Shown: positions 44,824 through 54,134 of the stretch, in pieces
Layout: the number at the start of each line of letters is the position of its first letter
Position numbering within the stretch: the stretch's first letter is position 1
NCBI GenBank assembly: GCA_951812615.1
Contig: CATOSU010000003.1
Location: 310,001-374,000, forward strand
Length of the DNA stretch: 64,000 nt
From: an uncultured Paracoccaceae bacterium
GTDB taxonomy: Bacteria; Pseudomonadota; Alphaproteobacteria; Rhodobacterales; Rhodobacteraceae
Direction of reading: 5' to 3'
Notes under the pieces: generated by a model
Told to the model about the DNA's origin: nothing
The model's database searches: none
What the model saw: the letters and a program-made list of their open reading frames with translations, nothing else
Made by a program: the position numbers and the translations under genes

Positions 44824-45279
44824 ATGTCCTCCAATTCAACCGAGGTGATCGTCGGCGGGCTGGTTCTGGCCGGGGCTGTGGCGTTTGCCATCTATGCCGG
44901 GCAGGCCACCGGATTTTCACGCAGCACAGACGGCTATGCACTTCACGCGTCGTTCCGCTCGCTCGAAGGCGTCAGCGTCGGCACGGACGTGCGGCTGGCA
45001 GGTGTGAAGATCGGAACGGTGACAGGCATGGAGCTGGACCTGGAAACCTATCGCGCCGCAACGACCGTATCCATCCAGGACGGTATCGAGATCCCGGACG
45101 ACAGCGCGATCATCGTGTCCTCCGAGGGGTTACTGGGCGGGAATTTCGTCGAGGTCATGCCCGGCGGATCGCCGTTCTATTTCTCGCCGGGCGACGAGTT
45201 TTCCGACACTCAGGGGGCAGTCAGCCTGATTTCCCTGCTGGTCAAGTTCGTGGCCGGTGATGGAGGAAACGGAGGGTGA
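44824..45279 (+). CDS. mlaD: MlaD-family phospholipid transport protein
   Basis: The 151-residue MCE-domain protein has one N-terminal membrane helix (VIVGGLVLAGAVAFAIYAG) and the MCE fold with SVGTDVRLAGVKIGTVTGMELD, DDSAIIVSSEGLLGGNFVEV. MlaD forms a hexameric ring that moves phospholipids between the outer and inner membranes. The other Mla genes are not adjacent in this window. It begins two bases after the NDUFA12 stop. Confidence 0.88.
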   Translation: MSSNSTEVIVGGLVLAGAVAFAIYAGQATGFSRSTDGYALHASFRSLEGVSVGTDVRLAGVKIGTVTGMELDLETYRAATTVSIQDGIEIPDDSAIIVSSEGLLGGNFVEVMPGGSPFYFSPGDEFSDTQGAVSLISLLVKFVAGDGGNGG

Positions 45280-45635
45280 TCCGCTGGATCGCCGCGCTGA
45301 TGCTGAGCCTTCCTTCAGGCGGGCAGGCCCAGAACGAAGCCCTGACAGGTGATGGCGCGGTTTTGCGCGCACTGGACAAGGTAAACGGCCAGACCGCAGA
45401 TCTGGAGCTGCGCACCGGAGCGGTGAGCGCTGTTTTCGGGCTGGAGATCGACCTGATTGAATGTCGCTATCCGGCCGAAAACCCGACCGGTGATGCCTTT
45501 GCCTATCTGGAGATCCGCGACGAAGGCAGTCGCGACATTGCCTTTGAAGGCTGGATGATCGCGTCCTCTCCGGCGCTGAGTGCAATGGATCACGCGCGCT
45601 ACGATGTCTGGGTGTTGCGCTGTATCACGTCCTGA
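45276..45635 (+). CDS. DUF2155 exported protein
   Basis: The 119-residue protein has a signal peptide (residues 1-19, ending GGQAQ) and the DUF2155 core AVLRALDKVNGQTADLELRTG, IECRYPAENPTGDAFAYLEI and a closing ARYDVWVLRC. The two cysteines are conserved and could be a disulfide. It begins at a GTG overlapping the mlaD stop by four bases. The function is unknown; the context suggests the envelope. Its 3' end overlaps the convergent aat gene by 37 bases. Confidence 0.85.
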   Translation: MIRWIAALMLSLPSGGQAQNEALTGDGAVLRALDKVNGQTADLELRTGAVSAVFGLEIDLIECRYPAENPTGDAFAYLEIRDEGSRDIAFEGWMIASSPALSAMDHARYDVWVLRCITS

Positions 45636-46231
45636 GCTGACGGGATCGGTGGCGCGGTGAAATCCGCGCTTTGCTCCAATGCAGCATTCAGTTGTCTTTT
45701 GTACCGGGCGCGAGAGATTTCGATGCCGCCGAGGCTGGCAAGATGTTCAGTTAAGAATTGTGTATCAAAGAGGGAAAAACCAGCCTGACTTAATCGGTCG
45801 ACGAGATATGCCAACGCGATCTTGGACGCATCGGTCCGGCGCGAAAACATGCTTTCACCGAAAAACGCGGCCCCAAGAACCACGCCGTAAACCCCGCCGG
45901 CAAGGATGCCATCCTCCCAGACTTCGAGTGAATGGGCGTGCCCCAGCCGGTGCAAGCTGAGATACTGTTGGTGGATGTCGGCGCTGATCCATGTTGCTTC
46001 CCGATCGGCGCAACCGTCCAGCACCCCGGAAAAATCGGCATTGACGGAAATGTCGAAACCGCCACGTCGCAGCCGGCGCGCCAGCGACCGCGAAATGTGA
46101 AACCCATCCAGCGGGATGATGCCCCGTTTGCGCGGATCGACCCAGAAAACCTCGGGGTCGTCCCGGTGTTCCGCCATCGGGAAGACCCCGATCGAATAAG
46201 CGTGCAACAGCAATTCGGGCGTCATGCTCAT
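45599..46231 (-). CDS. aat: Leucyl/phenylalanyl-tRNA-protein transferase
   Basis: The 210-residue enzyme adds leucine or phenylalanine to proteins starting with lysine or arginine, marking them for ClpAP in the N-degron pathway. Family blocks are LLHAYSIGVFPMAEHRDDPEVFWVDP, RRGGFDISVNADFSGV, HSLEVWEDGILAGGVYGVVLGAAFFGESMFS and FFDTQFLTEHL-type FDTQFLTEHLASLGG. The C-terminus overlaps the opposing DUF2155 gene. Confidence 0.93.
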   Translation of the reverse strand: MSMTPELLLHAYSIGVFPMAEHRDDPEVFWVDPRKRGIIPLDGFHISRSLARRLRRGGFDISVNADFSGVLDGCADREATWISADIHQQYLSLHRLGHAHSLEVWEDGILAGGVYGVVLGAAFFGESMFSRRTDASKIALAYLVDRLSQAGFSLFDTQFLTEHLASLGGIEISRARYKRQLNAALEQSADFTAPPIPSAQDVIQRNTQTS

Positions 46232-46253
46232 GCGTCTTCGCCCGACCGCAGAA

Positions 46254-47606
46254 TCAGAATTCCGACATGTGCCGGTCGAGCCATTTCTCCAGCCAGTGAA
46301 TGTTGTAGTCGCCGGTGTGAATGTCGTCTTCTTTCAGCAGATGATGGAACAACGGAACGGTGGTGTCGACACCATCGACGATCAGTTCCCCCAAAGCCCG
46401 GTCCAAACGTGCCAGCGCTTCGCGCCGGTCCCGGCCATGCACGATCAGCTTGGCGATGAGACTGTCGTAGTAGGGCGGGATCGAGTAGCCATCATAAAGT
46501 GCGCTGTCCATCCGCACACCCAGCCCGCCGGGGGCGTGATAATGGGTGATCATGCCGGGGCAGGGCGAGAAATTCGGCAGTTTCTCGGCGTTGATGCGGA
46601 CCTCAATCGCATGTCCGTTGATCTGCAGGTCCTCCTGCGAGAAGGACAGCGGTTCACCTGCCGCAACCAGGATCTGTTCCCGCACGAGATCGACACCGAA
46701 AATGCTCTCGGTCACGGGATGTTCAACCTGCAGACGCGTGTTCATCTCGATGAAATAGAATTCGCCATTCTCGTAGAGAAATTCGATGGTACCGGCGCCG
46801 ATATAGTTGATGTTGGCGACCGCGTCGGCGCAGACCTTGCCGATTGCCGCCCGCTCTTCGGCGGAAATGCAGGGGCCGGGGGCTTCTTCGAACACTTTCT
46901 GGTGACGGCGCTGAAGCGAACAGTCGCGCTCACCCAGATGGACTGCCTTGCCCTTGCCGTCGCCAAAAACCTGTATCTCGATATGGCGCGGTGTGGTCAG
47001 GTATTTCTCGATATAAACTTCGTCATTGCCAAAGGCGGCCTTGCCTTCGGCCCGTGCGGTCCGAAATGCGCTCTCCATACCCTCGGCCGTCGCGGCGACC
47101 TTCATGCCCCGCCCGCCACCACCGGCGGTGGCCTTGATGATCACCGGATACCCCATTTCTTCCCCCAGCGCCTGCGCCGCAGCCAGCGTCGGCACGCCGC
47201 CGTCAGACCCCGGAACACAGGGCACGCCGAGATCCTTCATCGTGTCCTTGGCGGTGATCTTGTCGCCCATTACCCGGATATGTTCGGCGGTCGGGCCAAT
47301 AAAGGTGATGCCGTGATCTTCGACCGCCTGCACGAAATTGGCGTTCTCGGAAAGAAATCCGTAACCGGGATGAATTGCATCCGCACCGGTGATTTCGCAC
47401 GCGGCGATCACGGCGGCAGAGGACAGGTAGCTTTGTGCGCCGGGTGGCGGACCGATGCAGACGCTTTCATCCGCCATGCGGACGTGCATGGCATCGCTGT
47501 CGGCGGTCGAATGAACGGCAACGATCGCGATACCCATTTCACGCGCCGCGCGGATGACACGCAGGGCGATCTCGCCACGGTTGGCAATCAGGATTTTCTG
47601 GAACAT
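46254..47606 (-). CDS. accC: Acetyl-CoA carboxylase biotin carboxylase subunit
   Basis: The 450-residue ATP-grasp enzyme carboxylates the biotin of BCCP with bicarbonate and ATP. Seen are KILIANRGEIALRVIRA at the start, KATAGGGGRGMKV as the ATP loop near residue 160, FIEMNTRLQVEHPVTE near 285 and RRINAEKLP-like EVRINAEKLPNFSP near 345. It follows accB by 11 bases on the same strand, as usual. The length is standard. Confidence 0.96.
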   Translation of the reverse strand: MFQKILIANRGEIALRVIRAAREMGIAIVAVHSTADSDAMHVRMADESVCIGPPPGAQSYLSSAAVIAACEITGADAIHPGYGFLSENANFVQAVEDHGITFIGPTAEHIRVMGDKITAKDTMKDLGVPCVPGSDGGVPTLAAAQALGEEMGYPVIIKATAGGGGRGMKVAATAEGMESAFRTARAEGKAAFGNDEVYIEKYLTTPRHIEIQVFGDGKGKAVHLGERDCSLQRRHQKVFEEAPGPCISAEERAAIGKVCADAVANINYIGAGTIEFLYENGEFYFIEMNTRLQVEHPVTESIFGVDLVREQILVAAGEPLSFSQEDLQINGHAIEVRINAEKLPNFSPCPGMITHYHAPGGLGVRMDSALYDGYSIPPYYDSLIAKLIVHGRDRREALARLDRALGELIVDGVDTTVPLFHHLLKEDDIHTGDYNIHWLEKWLDRHMSEF

Positions 47607-47617
47607 GCGCGGGCCGC

Positions 47618-48097
47618 CTACTCGATGATGACCAGAGGCGTTCCGAATTCAACTGCGCCCCCGTCCTCAGCGAGGATGCGCTTGACCGTACCTGCGCGCG
47701 GCGCCGGGATCTGGTTCATGGTTTTCATGGCTTCGACGATCAGAAGCGTATCGCCCTGCGCAACCTGACTGCCGACTGAGATGAAGGGGGGCGATCCCGG
47801 TTCCGGCTGCAGGTAAACGGTGCCCACCATCGGCGAAGTCACGGCGCCGGGATGGCTGGCGGGATCTTCTGCCGGGGCCGGAGCGGCAGCGACCGCGGCA
47901 GGGGCAACATCTACCGGAACGGCGACAGGTGCCGGCATCGGCGCGGGGGCAGGGGCGGCCCGGCTGACGCGCACGTTCAGCGCGTCGTCCTGGCCGTACT
48001 CGCGCTTGACCTGAACTTCGGTCAGGTCGTTTTCCCGCAACAGCTCGGCCAGAGATCTGATGAATGCCACATCTGCGTCGTGCCTTGTGTCTGTCAT
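47618..48097 (-). CDS. accB: Acetyl-CoA carboxylase biotin carboxyl carrier protein
   Basis: The 159-residue carrier has an alanine/proline-rich linker (about residues 45-85) and a C-terminal biotinyl domain. The biotinylated lysine is K125 in [13 protein letters not shown]. It carries the carboxyl group from AccC to the transferase. It forms an operon with accC. Confidence 0.96.
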   Translation of the reverse strand: MTDTRHDADVAFIRSLAELLRENDLTEVQVKREYGQDDALNVRVSRAAPAPAPMPAPVAVPVDVAPAAVAAAPAPAEDPASHPGAVTSPMVGTVYLQPEPGSPPFISVGSQVAQGDTLLIVEAMKTMNQIPAPRAGTVKRILAEDGGAVEFGTPLVIIE

Positions 48098-48242
48098 GTG
48101 TTCCTCGACTGGTGAGTTTGCTCGGCTGCCCTTGGGGGATCTTGAATGTGTTGGGGCTTATAGTTGATGCCGGGTATGGTGAAAAGTGAAATGCAAAGCC
48201 GGTCCGAAACCCGCTCAGACCGGGCGAACATCCGGGGCCGGC

Positions 48243-48572
48243 TCAGAACCCGATGCGCACCTTGCCCTTGGAATTCACACCGACGCGGACCTTGCTGCCC
48301 TTGGGTTTGACAGACACCGACGCCTTGCCGTTGCTGTTGACACCGACCGACGTGGAGCCGTTTCCGACTTTGACCTTACCGCCCGAGGTTCCGACACTGC
48401 CCGAGACATGCGCCTTTTTCTTCTTTTTCTTCACGGGGATGAGGAATGGTTGTGCGGCGGGCGCCGGCGGCAAGGACGTGGCACCCGAAAGGAAACCGGC
48501 AGTTGCCGCAAACGGTGCCGTTGCAGAAAATGAAAGCAGGCCAGTCAAAACGAAAACCAGAAAAACGCGCAC
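48243..48572 (-). CDS. Small exported basic protein with a lysine run
   Basis: From the GTG at 48572 the product is 109 residues. It has a signal peptide (ending near FAATAG), a short proline/alanine stretch and a run of six lysines at about residue 49. The repeat-like Gly/Val/Ser tail includes SVGVNSNGKASVSV and RVGVNSKGKVRIGF. AGGTG lies upstream of the start. The longer frame to 48689 would pass through the liv terminator and is rejected. I recognise no family. It could bind an acidic envelope polymer or nucleic acid. Confidence 0.6.
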   Translation of the reverse strand: MRVFLVFVLTGLLSFSATAPFAATAGFLSGATSLPPAPAAQPFLIPVKKKKKKAHVSGSVGTSGGKVKVGNGSTSVGVNSNGKASVSVKPKGSKVRVGVNSKGKVRIGF

Positions 48573-48641
48573 GATAACACCTGAAAGAAGTTGATGGGCG
48601 ATTATCACCGCGCCAGTGCCTTCGCGCAAGCCGGGGCAAAG

Positions 48642-48676
48642 AAAAAGCCGGCACCTGAGCAATCTCGGGCGCCGGC
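48642..48676 (-). terminator. Intrinsic terminator of the liv operon
   Basis: On the minus strand GCCGGCGCCCGAG pairs with CTCAGGTGCCGGC around an ATTG loop with one mismatch, followed by TTTTTC. It lies 24 bases beyond the livF stop. Confidence 0.85.
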
Positions 48677-48699
48677 CTGTGAAACGCATTGCGGTCCGA

Positions 48700-49455
48700 T
48701 CAGATCGCCAGGTATTCCGCGCGCAAGTCAGCGTCTTCCAGAACTTCCGCGGCGGTGCCGTCGAACACGATACCGCCCGTGTCGAGGATCACGGCCCGGT
48801 CGGCCAGCGCAAGGGCGCGCAGGGCGTTCTGTTCGACGATGATGGTCGTGATGCCCTGTTCCTTGATGATGCGCAGGGTCTTTTCGATCTCGTCCACGAT
48901 CACCGGTGCAAGACCTTCATAGGGTTCGTCCAGCAGCAGCACCTTGATGTCCCGGGCAAGTGCCCGTGCGATGGACAGCATCTGCTGTTCTCCGCCCGAC
49001 AGGGTAATGCCTTCCTGCTTGCTCCGTTCGCCAAGGCGCGGGAACAGGTCGTAGAGACGTTCGATCGACCAGCCATGTGGCGGTGCGATCTGCGCCAGCT
49101 GCAGGTTTTCCTCGACCGTCAGGCCGGGAATGATGCGACGATCTTCGGGCACCAGACCGATGCCGGCAGCCGCGGCTTCGAAGCTGCGCATTTCGTGCAG
49201 CGGCTGGTGATCCAGCCAGATTTCACCGTGGTTGACCTGAGGCTCGTCCATGCGCGCGATCGAGCGCAGCGTTGTTGTCTTGCCGGCGCCGTTGCGGCCC
49301 AGAAGCGCAAGAATCTCGCCTTCGTGGACGTTGAAGGAAATGCCCTGCACGATGTAGCTTTCACCGTAGAAGGACTGCATTTCCCAGACCGACAGGAAGG
49401 CCGGCGCGGTTTCGGCCACGTTGTGGCCCTTGGAGAAGTCCGGTTTGACGTTCAT
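48700..49455 (-). CDS. livF: Branched-chain amino acid/amide ABC ATP-binding protein LivF-type
   Basis: The 251-residue ATPase has Walker A GRNGAGKTT, the signature TLSGGEQQML and Walker B KVLLLDEPYEGLAP, then IVEQNALRALALADR, all typical of LivF/UrtE. It is the last gene of the five-gene operon and pairs with LivG to drive uptake. Confidence 0.9.
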   Translation of the reverse strand: MNVKPDFSKGHNVAETAPAFLSVWEMQSFYGESYIVQGISFNVHEGEILALLGRNGAGKTTTLRSIARMDEPQVNHGEIWLDHQPLHEMRSFEAAAAGIGLVPEDRRIIPGLTVEENLQLAQIAPPHGWSIERLYDLFPRLGERSKQEGITLSGGEQQMLSIARALARDIKVLLLDEPYEGLAPVIVDEIEKTLRIIKEQGITTIIVEQNALRALALADRAVILDTGGIVFDGTAAEVLEDADLRAEYLAI

Positions 49456-49467
49456 CTGTCGTCTCCC

Positions 49468-50223
49468 TTATGCGCTTTCGCCCAGATACGCTTCGCGCAC
49501 CTTGGGGTGACCCTTGATGTTGTCGGGCGTGTCCTCGACCAGCGGCGTGCCCTGCGCCAGAACGGTGATGCGTTCGGCAAGGCTGAACACCACGTGCATG
49601 TCATGCTCGATAATGGCGATGGTGATGTTCCGGCGGTCCCGGATTTCCTTCAGCAGATCAATCGTGTTGTTGGTGTCGGCCCGGGCCATACCGGCCGTGG
49701 GTTCGTCCAGCAGCAACAACCGCGGTTCCTGGCTGAGGCACATGCCGATCTCCAGCCGCCGCTTGTCTCCGCGCGACATGGAGGCGGAATGATCATGGCG
49801 TTTGTCCGCCATGTTCATGTCTTCCAGCACCTCTTCGGCCCGCTCCACGATGTCCTTCTGCCCCATCATGTTCGGCAGGGCGTTCAGTTCGAACGACCCG
49901 TCGCGCTTGGCGAAGCAGGGGATCATCATGTTTTCCAGAACAGTCAGGTCACCGAAAATCTCGGGTGTCTGGAAGACGCGGGAAATGCCCATCTGATTGA
50001 TTTCGTAGGGGGCCCGACCCAGCACCGATTCGCCGTCGAACATGACGGACCCGGTGTCGGGGATCAGCTTGCCCACAAAACAGTTGAGCAGGGTGGATTT
50101 GCCGGCTCCGTTCGGCCCGATGATGGCGTGCACGGTGTTTTCGGCGACGCTCAGGTTCACGTCTGTCAGGGCTTTGAGACCACCGAAACGCTTGCTGACG
50201 TCTTTGACTTCAAGGATACCCAT
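49468..50223 (-). CDS. livG: Branched-chain amino acid/amide ABC ATP-binding protein LivG-type
   Basis: The 251-residue ATPase has Walker A GPNGAGKST, SMSRGDKRRLEIG in place of the usual LSGGQ signature, and Walker B RLLLLDEPTAGMA. The altered signature and the LivG-type C-terminus KVREAYLG are normal for this group. It lies between livM and livF with 12-base gaps. Confidence 0.9.
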   Translation of the reverse strand: MGILEVKDVSKRFGGLKALTDVNLSVAENTVHAIIGPNGAGKSTLLNCFVGKLIPDTGSVMFDGESVLGRAPYEINQMGISRVFQTPEIFGDLTVLENMMIPCFAKRDGSFELNALPNMMGQKDIVERAEEVLEDMNMADKRHDHSASMSRGDKRRLEIGMCLSQEPRLLLLDEPTAGMARADTNNTIDLLKEIRDRRNITIAIIEHDMHVVFSLAERITVLAQGTPLVEDTPDNIKGHPKVREAYLGESA

Positions 50224-50235
50224 GGGTTCCGCTCC

Positions 50236-51438
50236 TTATTCCGCAGGCTCAGTGGTGCCGGTGGTCTTGTCTTCTTTCTGGCCGCGGCTCCGCAGCCAGC
50301 GACCGATGCGCTGTCCGCCGTCAACCAGACCGCCAGGCAGGAAGATTACGACCAGCATGAACAGGATGCCGAGCGTCAGGTGCCAGCCCTTGCCGACGAA
50401 GGGATGCACGATGAAAACCATAAAGTCTTCGATCCCGTCAGGCATGAAGCTGAACCACTGGTGCAGGACGTTGTCGTTGATCTTCGAGAAGATGTTTTCG
50501 AAGTATTTGATGAAGCCTGCGCCGAGGATCGGTCCGATCAGGGTACCTGCACCGCCGAGAATGGTCATCAGAACCACTTCGCCCGATGCTGTCCACTGCA
50601 TCCGTTCCGCACCGGCCAGCGGGTCCATCGCCGCCAGCAGACCGCCGGCCAGACCTGCGTACATGCCCGAGATGACAAAGGCTGCCAGGGTGTAGGGACG
50701 GGTGTTGAGACCGGTGTAGTTCATCCGTTGCTGGTTTGACTTCACGGCGCGCAGCATCATGCCAAAGGGCGACCGAAAGATGCGGACCGACAGATAGAAC
50801 GTGACCAGCATGACTATGGCACACAGGTAGTAGCCGACATTGAAGTCGAACGACCAGGCGCCGATTTCCATCGTGTGGGTCGACCGCATGGACAGTCCGA
50901 ACAAGTGCGGCAGATCCGGCAGACCCTCGCGGTGGAACCGCTGCGGATCGTCGGCGTAGACCTGAAGACCGGTTTCACCGTTGGTCAGGTTGAACTTGGG
51001 GTTCGACAGGACCGAGTAGGCCAGCGCAAAGGACATCTGCGGGAAGGCCAAAGTCAGGATCGAAAAGTAAATCCCCGAGCGCCGCAGCGACACGAAACCG
51101 ATCAGCAGCGAGAAGAGTGCGGCGACGATCACGCTGAGCAGGATGGCCGGGAACACGTTGTACGTGAACAGCTTGAAGATCCAGACCGCGGCGTAGGACC
51201 CGACACCCAGAAACGCAGCGTGACCGAAAGAAAGGTAGCCGGTCAGGCCGAAGAGGATGTTGAAGCCGATCGCGAAGATCCCAAAGATCACGAACTTCTG
51301 CATCAGGTCCGGATAGCCGGCGTTGAATTGCGCCATGCCGCTTTCGGTCGGGAACGGGTTGAGGAGGAAGGGTGCCAGCATCGTCAGTGCAGCGACGACG
51401 AGCAACAGCGTAGTGTCTTTTTTGTCCAGTCCGAACAT
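50236..51438 (-). CDS. livM: Branched-chain amino acid/amide ABC permease LivM-type
   Basis: The 400-residue permease has about nine or ten hydrophobic helices and the LivM block [23 protein letters not shown] near residue 65. [18 protein letters not shown] near 235 is the coupling helix to the ATPase. A charged C-terminal tail ([18 protein letters not shown]) is extra. It forms the channel with LivH. Confidence 0.9.
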   Translation of the reverse strand: MFGLDKKDTTLLLVVAALTMLAPFLLNPFPTESGMAQFNAGYPDLMQKFVIFGIFAIGFNILFGLTGYLSFGHAAFLGVGSYAAVWIFKLFTYNVFPAILLSVIVAALFSLLIGFVSLRRSGIYFSILTLAFPQMSFALAYSVLSNPKFNLTNGETGLQVYADDPQRFHREGLPDLPHLFGLSMRSTHTMEIGAWSFDFNVGYYLCAIVMLVTFYLSVRIFRSPFGMMLRAVKSNQQRMNYTGLNTRPYTLAAFVISGMYAGLAGGLLAAMDPLAGAERMQWTASGEVVLMTILGGAGTLIGPILGAGFIKYFENIFSKINDNVLHQWFSFMPDGIEDFMVFIVHPFVGKGWHLTLGILFMLVVIFLPGGLVDGGQRIGRWLRSRGQKEDKTTGTTEPAE

Positions 51439-51442
51439 GTGC

Positions 51443-52465
51443 TTAGTCCTCCATCACGCCTTTGCGACCCATCAGACCCCTTGGACGGGTCAGCAGGACG
51501 ATTATGGCGACGAGGTAGATGATGATCTGGTTGATGCCCGGGATTGTCGTCGTCGCCCATGTGGTCGAGGCGAAGCTTTCGAGAATACCCAGAATGAAAC
51601 CGGCAAGTACGGCGCCCGGAAGCGATCCCATGCCGCCGACCACAACAACCACGAAGCTGAGCACGAGGAAGTCCATACCCATGTGATAGTTCGGTGGGTT
51701 GATCGGCCCGTACATCACCCCGGCCAGACCGGCCACCGCAGCAGCGACGCCGAACATGATGGCAAAGCGGCGGTCGATGTTGATGCCGAGCAGTCCGACC
51801 GTTTCCCGGTCAGCCATGCCGGCGCGGACGACCATGCCGAATGTGGTGAACTGAAGGAACGCAAACACGCCGAATATGATCAGTGCAGCAAAGCAGAAGT
51901 AGACGATGCGCCAGATCGGATAGACAAGATCCATACCGATGACTGCGCCCAGATTGGCGACGCCGCTCAGCGCGTCAGGCGCGGGCGTCTGGATCGGGTT
52001 GGCGCCGAAATAGTATTTGATGATTTCCTGCAGAACGATGGCCAGGCCGAATGTGACGAGGATCTGGTCTGCGTGAGGACGCTTGTAGAAATGCTTGATC
52101 AGCCCGCGTTCCATGGCCAGTCCGAGGAGGACCATGACCGGGATCGCCAGAAGGATCGCCAGCGGAACCGCCCAGTCGATAATGGCGCCCCCGACATTTG
52201 GACCAAACCAGCTTTCGACATAAGGTGTTTGTACCTTGAGCGGGTTTCCGAGGAAGTCCTTTTGCGTCGGATCTTCGACGGTGTAGCTGAGGCTGAGAAT
52301 ACGCTGCAACGTAACGGCACAGAACGCACCGATCATGAAGAGCGCGCCGTGGGCGAAATTGACAACGCCGAGCGTGCCGAAAATCAGCGTGAGGCCCAGC
52401 GCAATCAGCGCATAGGCAGAGCCCTTGTCGAGCCCGTTCAGAATTTGCAGGAGAAAGGAGTCCAT
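51443..52465 (-). CDS. livH: Branched-chain amino acid/amide ABC permease LivH-type
   Basis: The 340-residue permease begins [40 protein letters not shown], the LivH hallmark, and has [18 protein letters not shown] as the coupling region near residue 225. A long insert at about residues 65-100 ([16 protein letters not shown]) between helices is somewhat unusual and is seen in UrtB-like or amide transporters. It is 94 bases after the substrate-binding gene. Confidence 0.9.
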   Translation of the reverse strand: MDSFLLQILNGLDKGSAYALIALGLTLIFGTLGVVNFAHGALFMIGAFCAVTLQRILSLSYTVEDPTQKDFLGNPLKVQTPYVESWFGPNVGGAIIDWAVPLAILLAIPVMVLLGLAMERGLIKHFYKRPHADQILVTFGLAIVLQEIIKYYFGANPIQTPAPDALSGVANLGAVIGMDLVYPIWRIVYFCFAALIIFGVFAFLQFTTFGMVVRAGMADRETVGLLGINIDRRFAIMFGVAAAVAGLAGVMYGPINPPNYHMGMDFLVLSFVVVVVGGMGSLPGAVLAGFILGILESFASTTWATTTIPGINQIIIYLVAIIVLLTRPRGLMGRKGVMED

Positions 52466-52499
52466 ACGTCCCCACCGTCGGTTCTAAGTGTGTCGCCCC

Positions 52500-52515
52500 C
52501 CGGCCAGATGGCCGG
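52500..52515. other. Stem-loop between livJ-type and livH genes
   Basis: CCGGCC (52500-52505) pairs with GGCCGG (52510-52515) around AGAT, in the 94-base gap after the binding-protein gene. Such stem-loops often stabilise the mRNA of abundant binding proteins or attenuate the permease genes. There is no downstream T run. Confidence 0.45.
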
Positions 52516-52559
52516 AGAGCTTTCGCTTTTGTTAAGTTCGGGTTGCGTGAACCGCCGGC

Positions 52560-53906
52560 TTATGCGCCAGGGTTACACGTGCCCAGTGCGCCACCGGCGA
52601 ACATCGGGTGATCCGGTGCGTAGGTGACCTGCTCAACCGGAGTGACTTCCACGATTTCCAGAGTGTCGTACGCGTTGGTCGGGTTGTCTGCACCCTTCAC
52701 AACAAGCACGTCCTTGAAGCACTGGTGGTCGTCGGCACGATAGAGCGTCTTGCCGTTGCCCAGACCGTCGAATTCGAAGCCTTCCAGAGCTTCGGCAACA
52801 CCGCACGGGTTGAAGGTGCCGGCACGCTCGCACGCGTCTGCATAGAGCAGAGTCTGAGCATAGCAGGTCTGAGCGGAGTTCGACGGCGGCTTGCCGTACT
52901 TTTCACCGAACGACTTGACGAACTGCTTGGAGCCTTCGTTGTCCAGCTGCCAGTTGTAGTTCATGGAGCCGAACACGCCTTTGATGTTTTCACCCGCACC
53001 AGCGGCCATCAATTCGGAGTAGAGCGGAACAACGATCTTGAAGTCTTTGTTGTTCACGACTTTTTCCATCATGCCGAACTGGATCGCGTTGGTCAGCGAG
53101 TTCACCATGTTGCCGCCGTAGTGGTTCAGGATCAGGACGTCAGCACCCGAGTTCAGAACCGGAGCGATGTAGGACGAGAAGTCCGTCGATGCCAGCGGTG
53201 TCAGAACGTTGTTGACGGTTTCCCAGCCCATGGCCTCGGTCGCGGCTGCGATCGATTCCTGCTGGCTCCAGCCCCAGGTGTAGTCAGCGGTCAGGTGATA
53301 TGCGCGACGGTCTGCACCCAGTTCCTTTTCAAGGATCGGCGCCAGAGCGGCAGCGGACATGTAGGCGTTGAAGAAGTGACGGAAGCCGTTTGCCTTCTTG
53401 TCTTTGCCGGTGGTGTCGTTGGAGTGGGTCAGGCCGGCCATGAAGATCACGCCTGCGTCCTGGCAGAGGCCTTGAACCGCGATGGCAACGCCCGAGGACG
53501 AGCCGCCGTTGATCATGACAGCGCCGTCTTTTTCGATCATGGACTTGGCGGATGCGCGGGCTGCGTCGGACTTGGTCTGAGTGTCGCCGGTCACGAAGGT
53601 GACTTTCTTGCCCAGGATGCCGTTGCCCTTCAGGGCTTTGGAGGTAAAGGTGTTCAGGCAGCCGCCGTCGCCTTCACCGTTCAGGTGCTCGACTGCCAGC
53701 TGCTGTGCCAGAAGCTCGTCGTTCTCTTCGTCGGCATAGGGGCCGGTCTGCGGAACGTTGAAGCCCAGAGTGACCTCGCCGCCTGTCGGCTCGTTGGTGT
53801 AGGCTGCTGCGGACGAAGCGGTGAAGATCGTCGGAACAGCCAGACCGGCGCCGGCCACGGCCCCGGTTTTGATTACGCCACGACGTGTGACATCGGTTTT
53901 GGACAT
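52560..53906 (-). CDS. livJ: Branched-chain amino acid/amide ABC substrate-binding protein (Tat-type signal)
   Basis: The 448-residue protein begins MSKTDVTRRGVIKTGAVAGAGLAVP, a twin-arginine signal cut near SSAAA. It is followed by a type I periplasmic binding fold with VTLGFNVPQTGPYADEEN, NGGSSSGVAIAVQGLCQ and VLILNHYGGN. It captures the ligand in the periplasm for LivHMGF. The size and Gly-rich start resemble amide or amino-acid binders; the ligand is unknown. A strong ribosome site GGGAGGAATTCC precedes the ATG. Confidence 0.88.
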   Translation of the reverse strand: MSKTDVTRRGVIKTGAVAGAGLAVPTIFTASSAAAYTNEPTGGEVTLGFNVPQTGPYADEENDELLAQQLAVEHLNGEGDGGCLNTFTSKALKGNGILGKKVTFVTGDTQTKSDAARASAKSMIEKDGAVMINGGSSSGVAIAVQGLCQDAGVIFMAGLTHSNDTTGKDKKANGFRHFFNAYMSAAALAPILEKELGADRRAYHLTADYTWGWSQQESIAAATEAMGWETVNNVLTPLASTDFSSYIAPVLNSGADVLILNHYGGNMVNSLTNAIQFGMMEKVVNNKDFKIVVPLYSELMAAGAGENIKGVFGSMNYNWQLDNEGSKQFVKSFGEKYGKPPSNSAQTCYAQTLLYADACERAGTFNPCGVAEALEGFEFDGLGNGKTLYRADDHQCFKDVLVVKGADNPTNAYDTLEIVEVTPVEQVTYAPDHPMFAGGALGTCNPGA

Positions 53907-54037
53907 GGAATTCCTCCCGTAAGTGTAAAGCTGCCGGTCGCCTCCCTGGCACACGCGGCATCGCACAGTGGTGCAAAGCAATAATGACGGAGTTTTGGAA
54001 AACTTCTCAATAAACCCTTTGAAACAGGGAGAAAAGC

Positions 54038-54078
54038 TGTAAACAATTCCACAATGGCCGCAGGGCGCTTGTAAACAA
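54038..54078. promoter_or_regulatory. Paired TGTAAACAA motifs in the divergent gap
   Basis: TGTAAACAA occurs at 54038-54046 and again at 54070-54078, 32 bases apart (about three helical turns), with the second copy extended to the dyad CTTGTAAACAAG. Both lie between the binding-protein gene and the divergent XRE regulator at 54135, upstream of each. This is the expected position and phasing for an operator of that regulator. Confidence 0.5.
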
Positions 54079-54134
54079 GTTTATGCTGCGCTGCAAAAAT
54101 GCGTTGGTTTTCAGAGGGGAAGCGGAAGGCAGGA

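Noticed and set aside
46224-47768. 514-codon open frame on the plus strand
   Set aside because: It is fully antisense to accC, whose conserved motifs are complete; high GC makes long antisense frames common here.
48616-50739. 707-codon open frame on the plus strand
   Set aside because: It is the shadow of livF, livG and part of livM, all with intact ATPase or permease motifs on the minus strand.
51323-53984. Long plus-strand frames (434 and 458 codons)
   Set aside because: They are antisense to livH and the Tat-exported binding protein; their translations show no domain.
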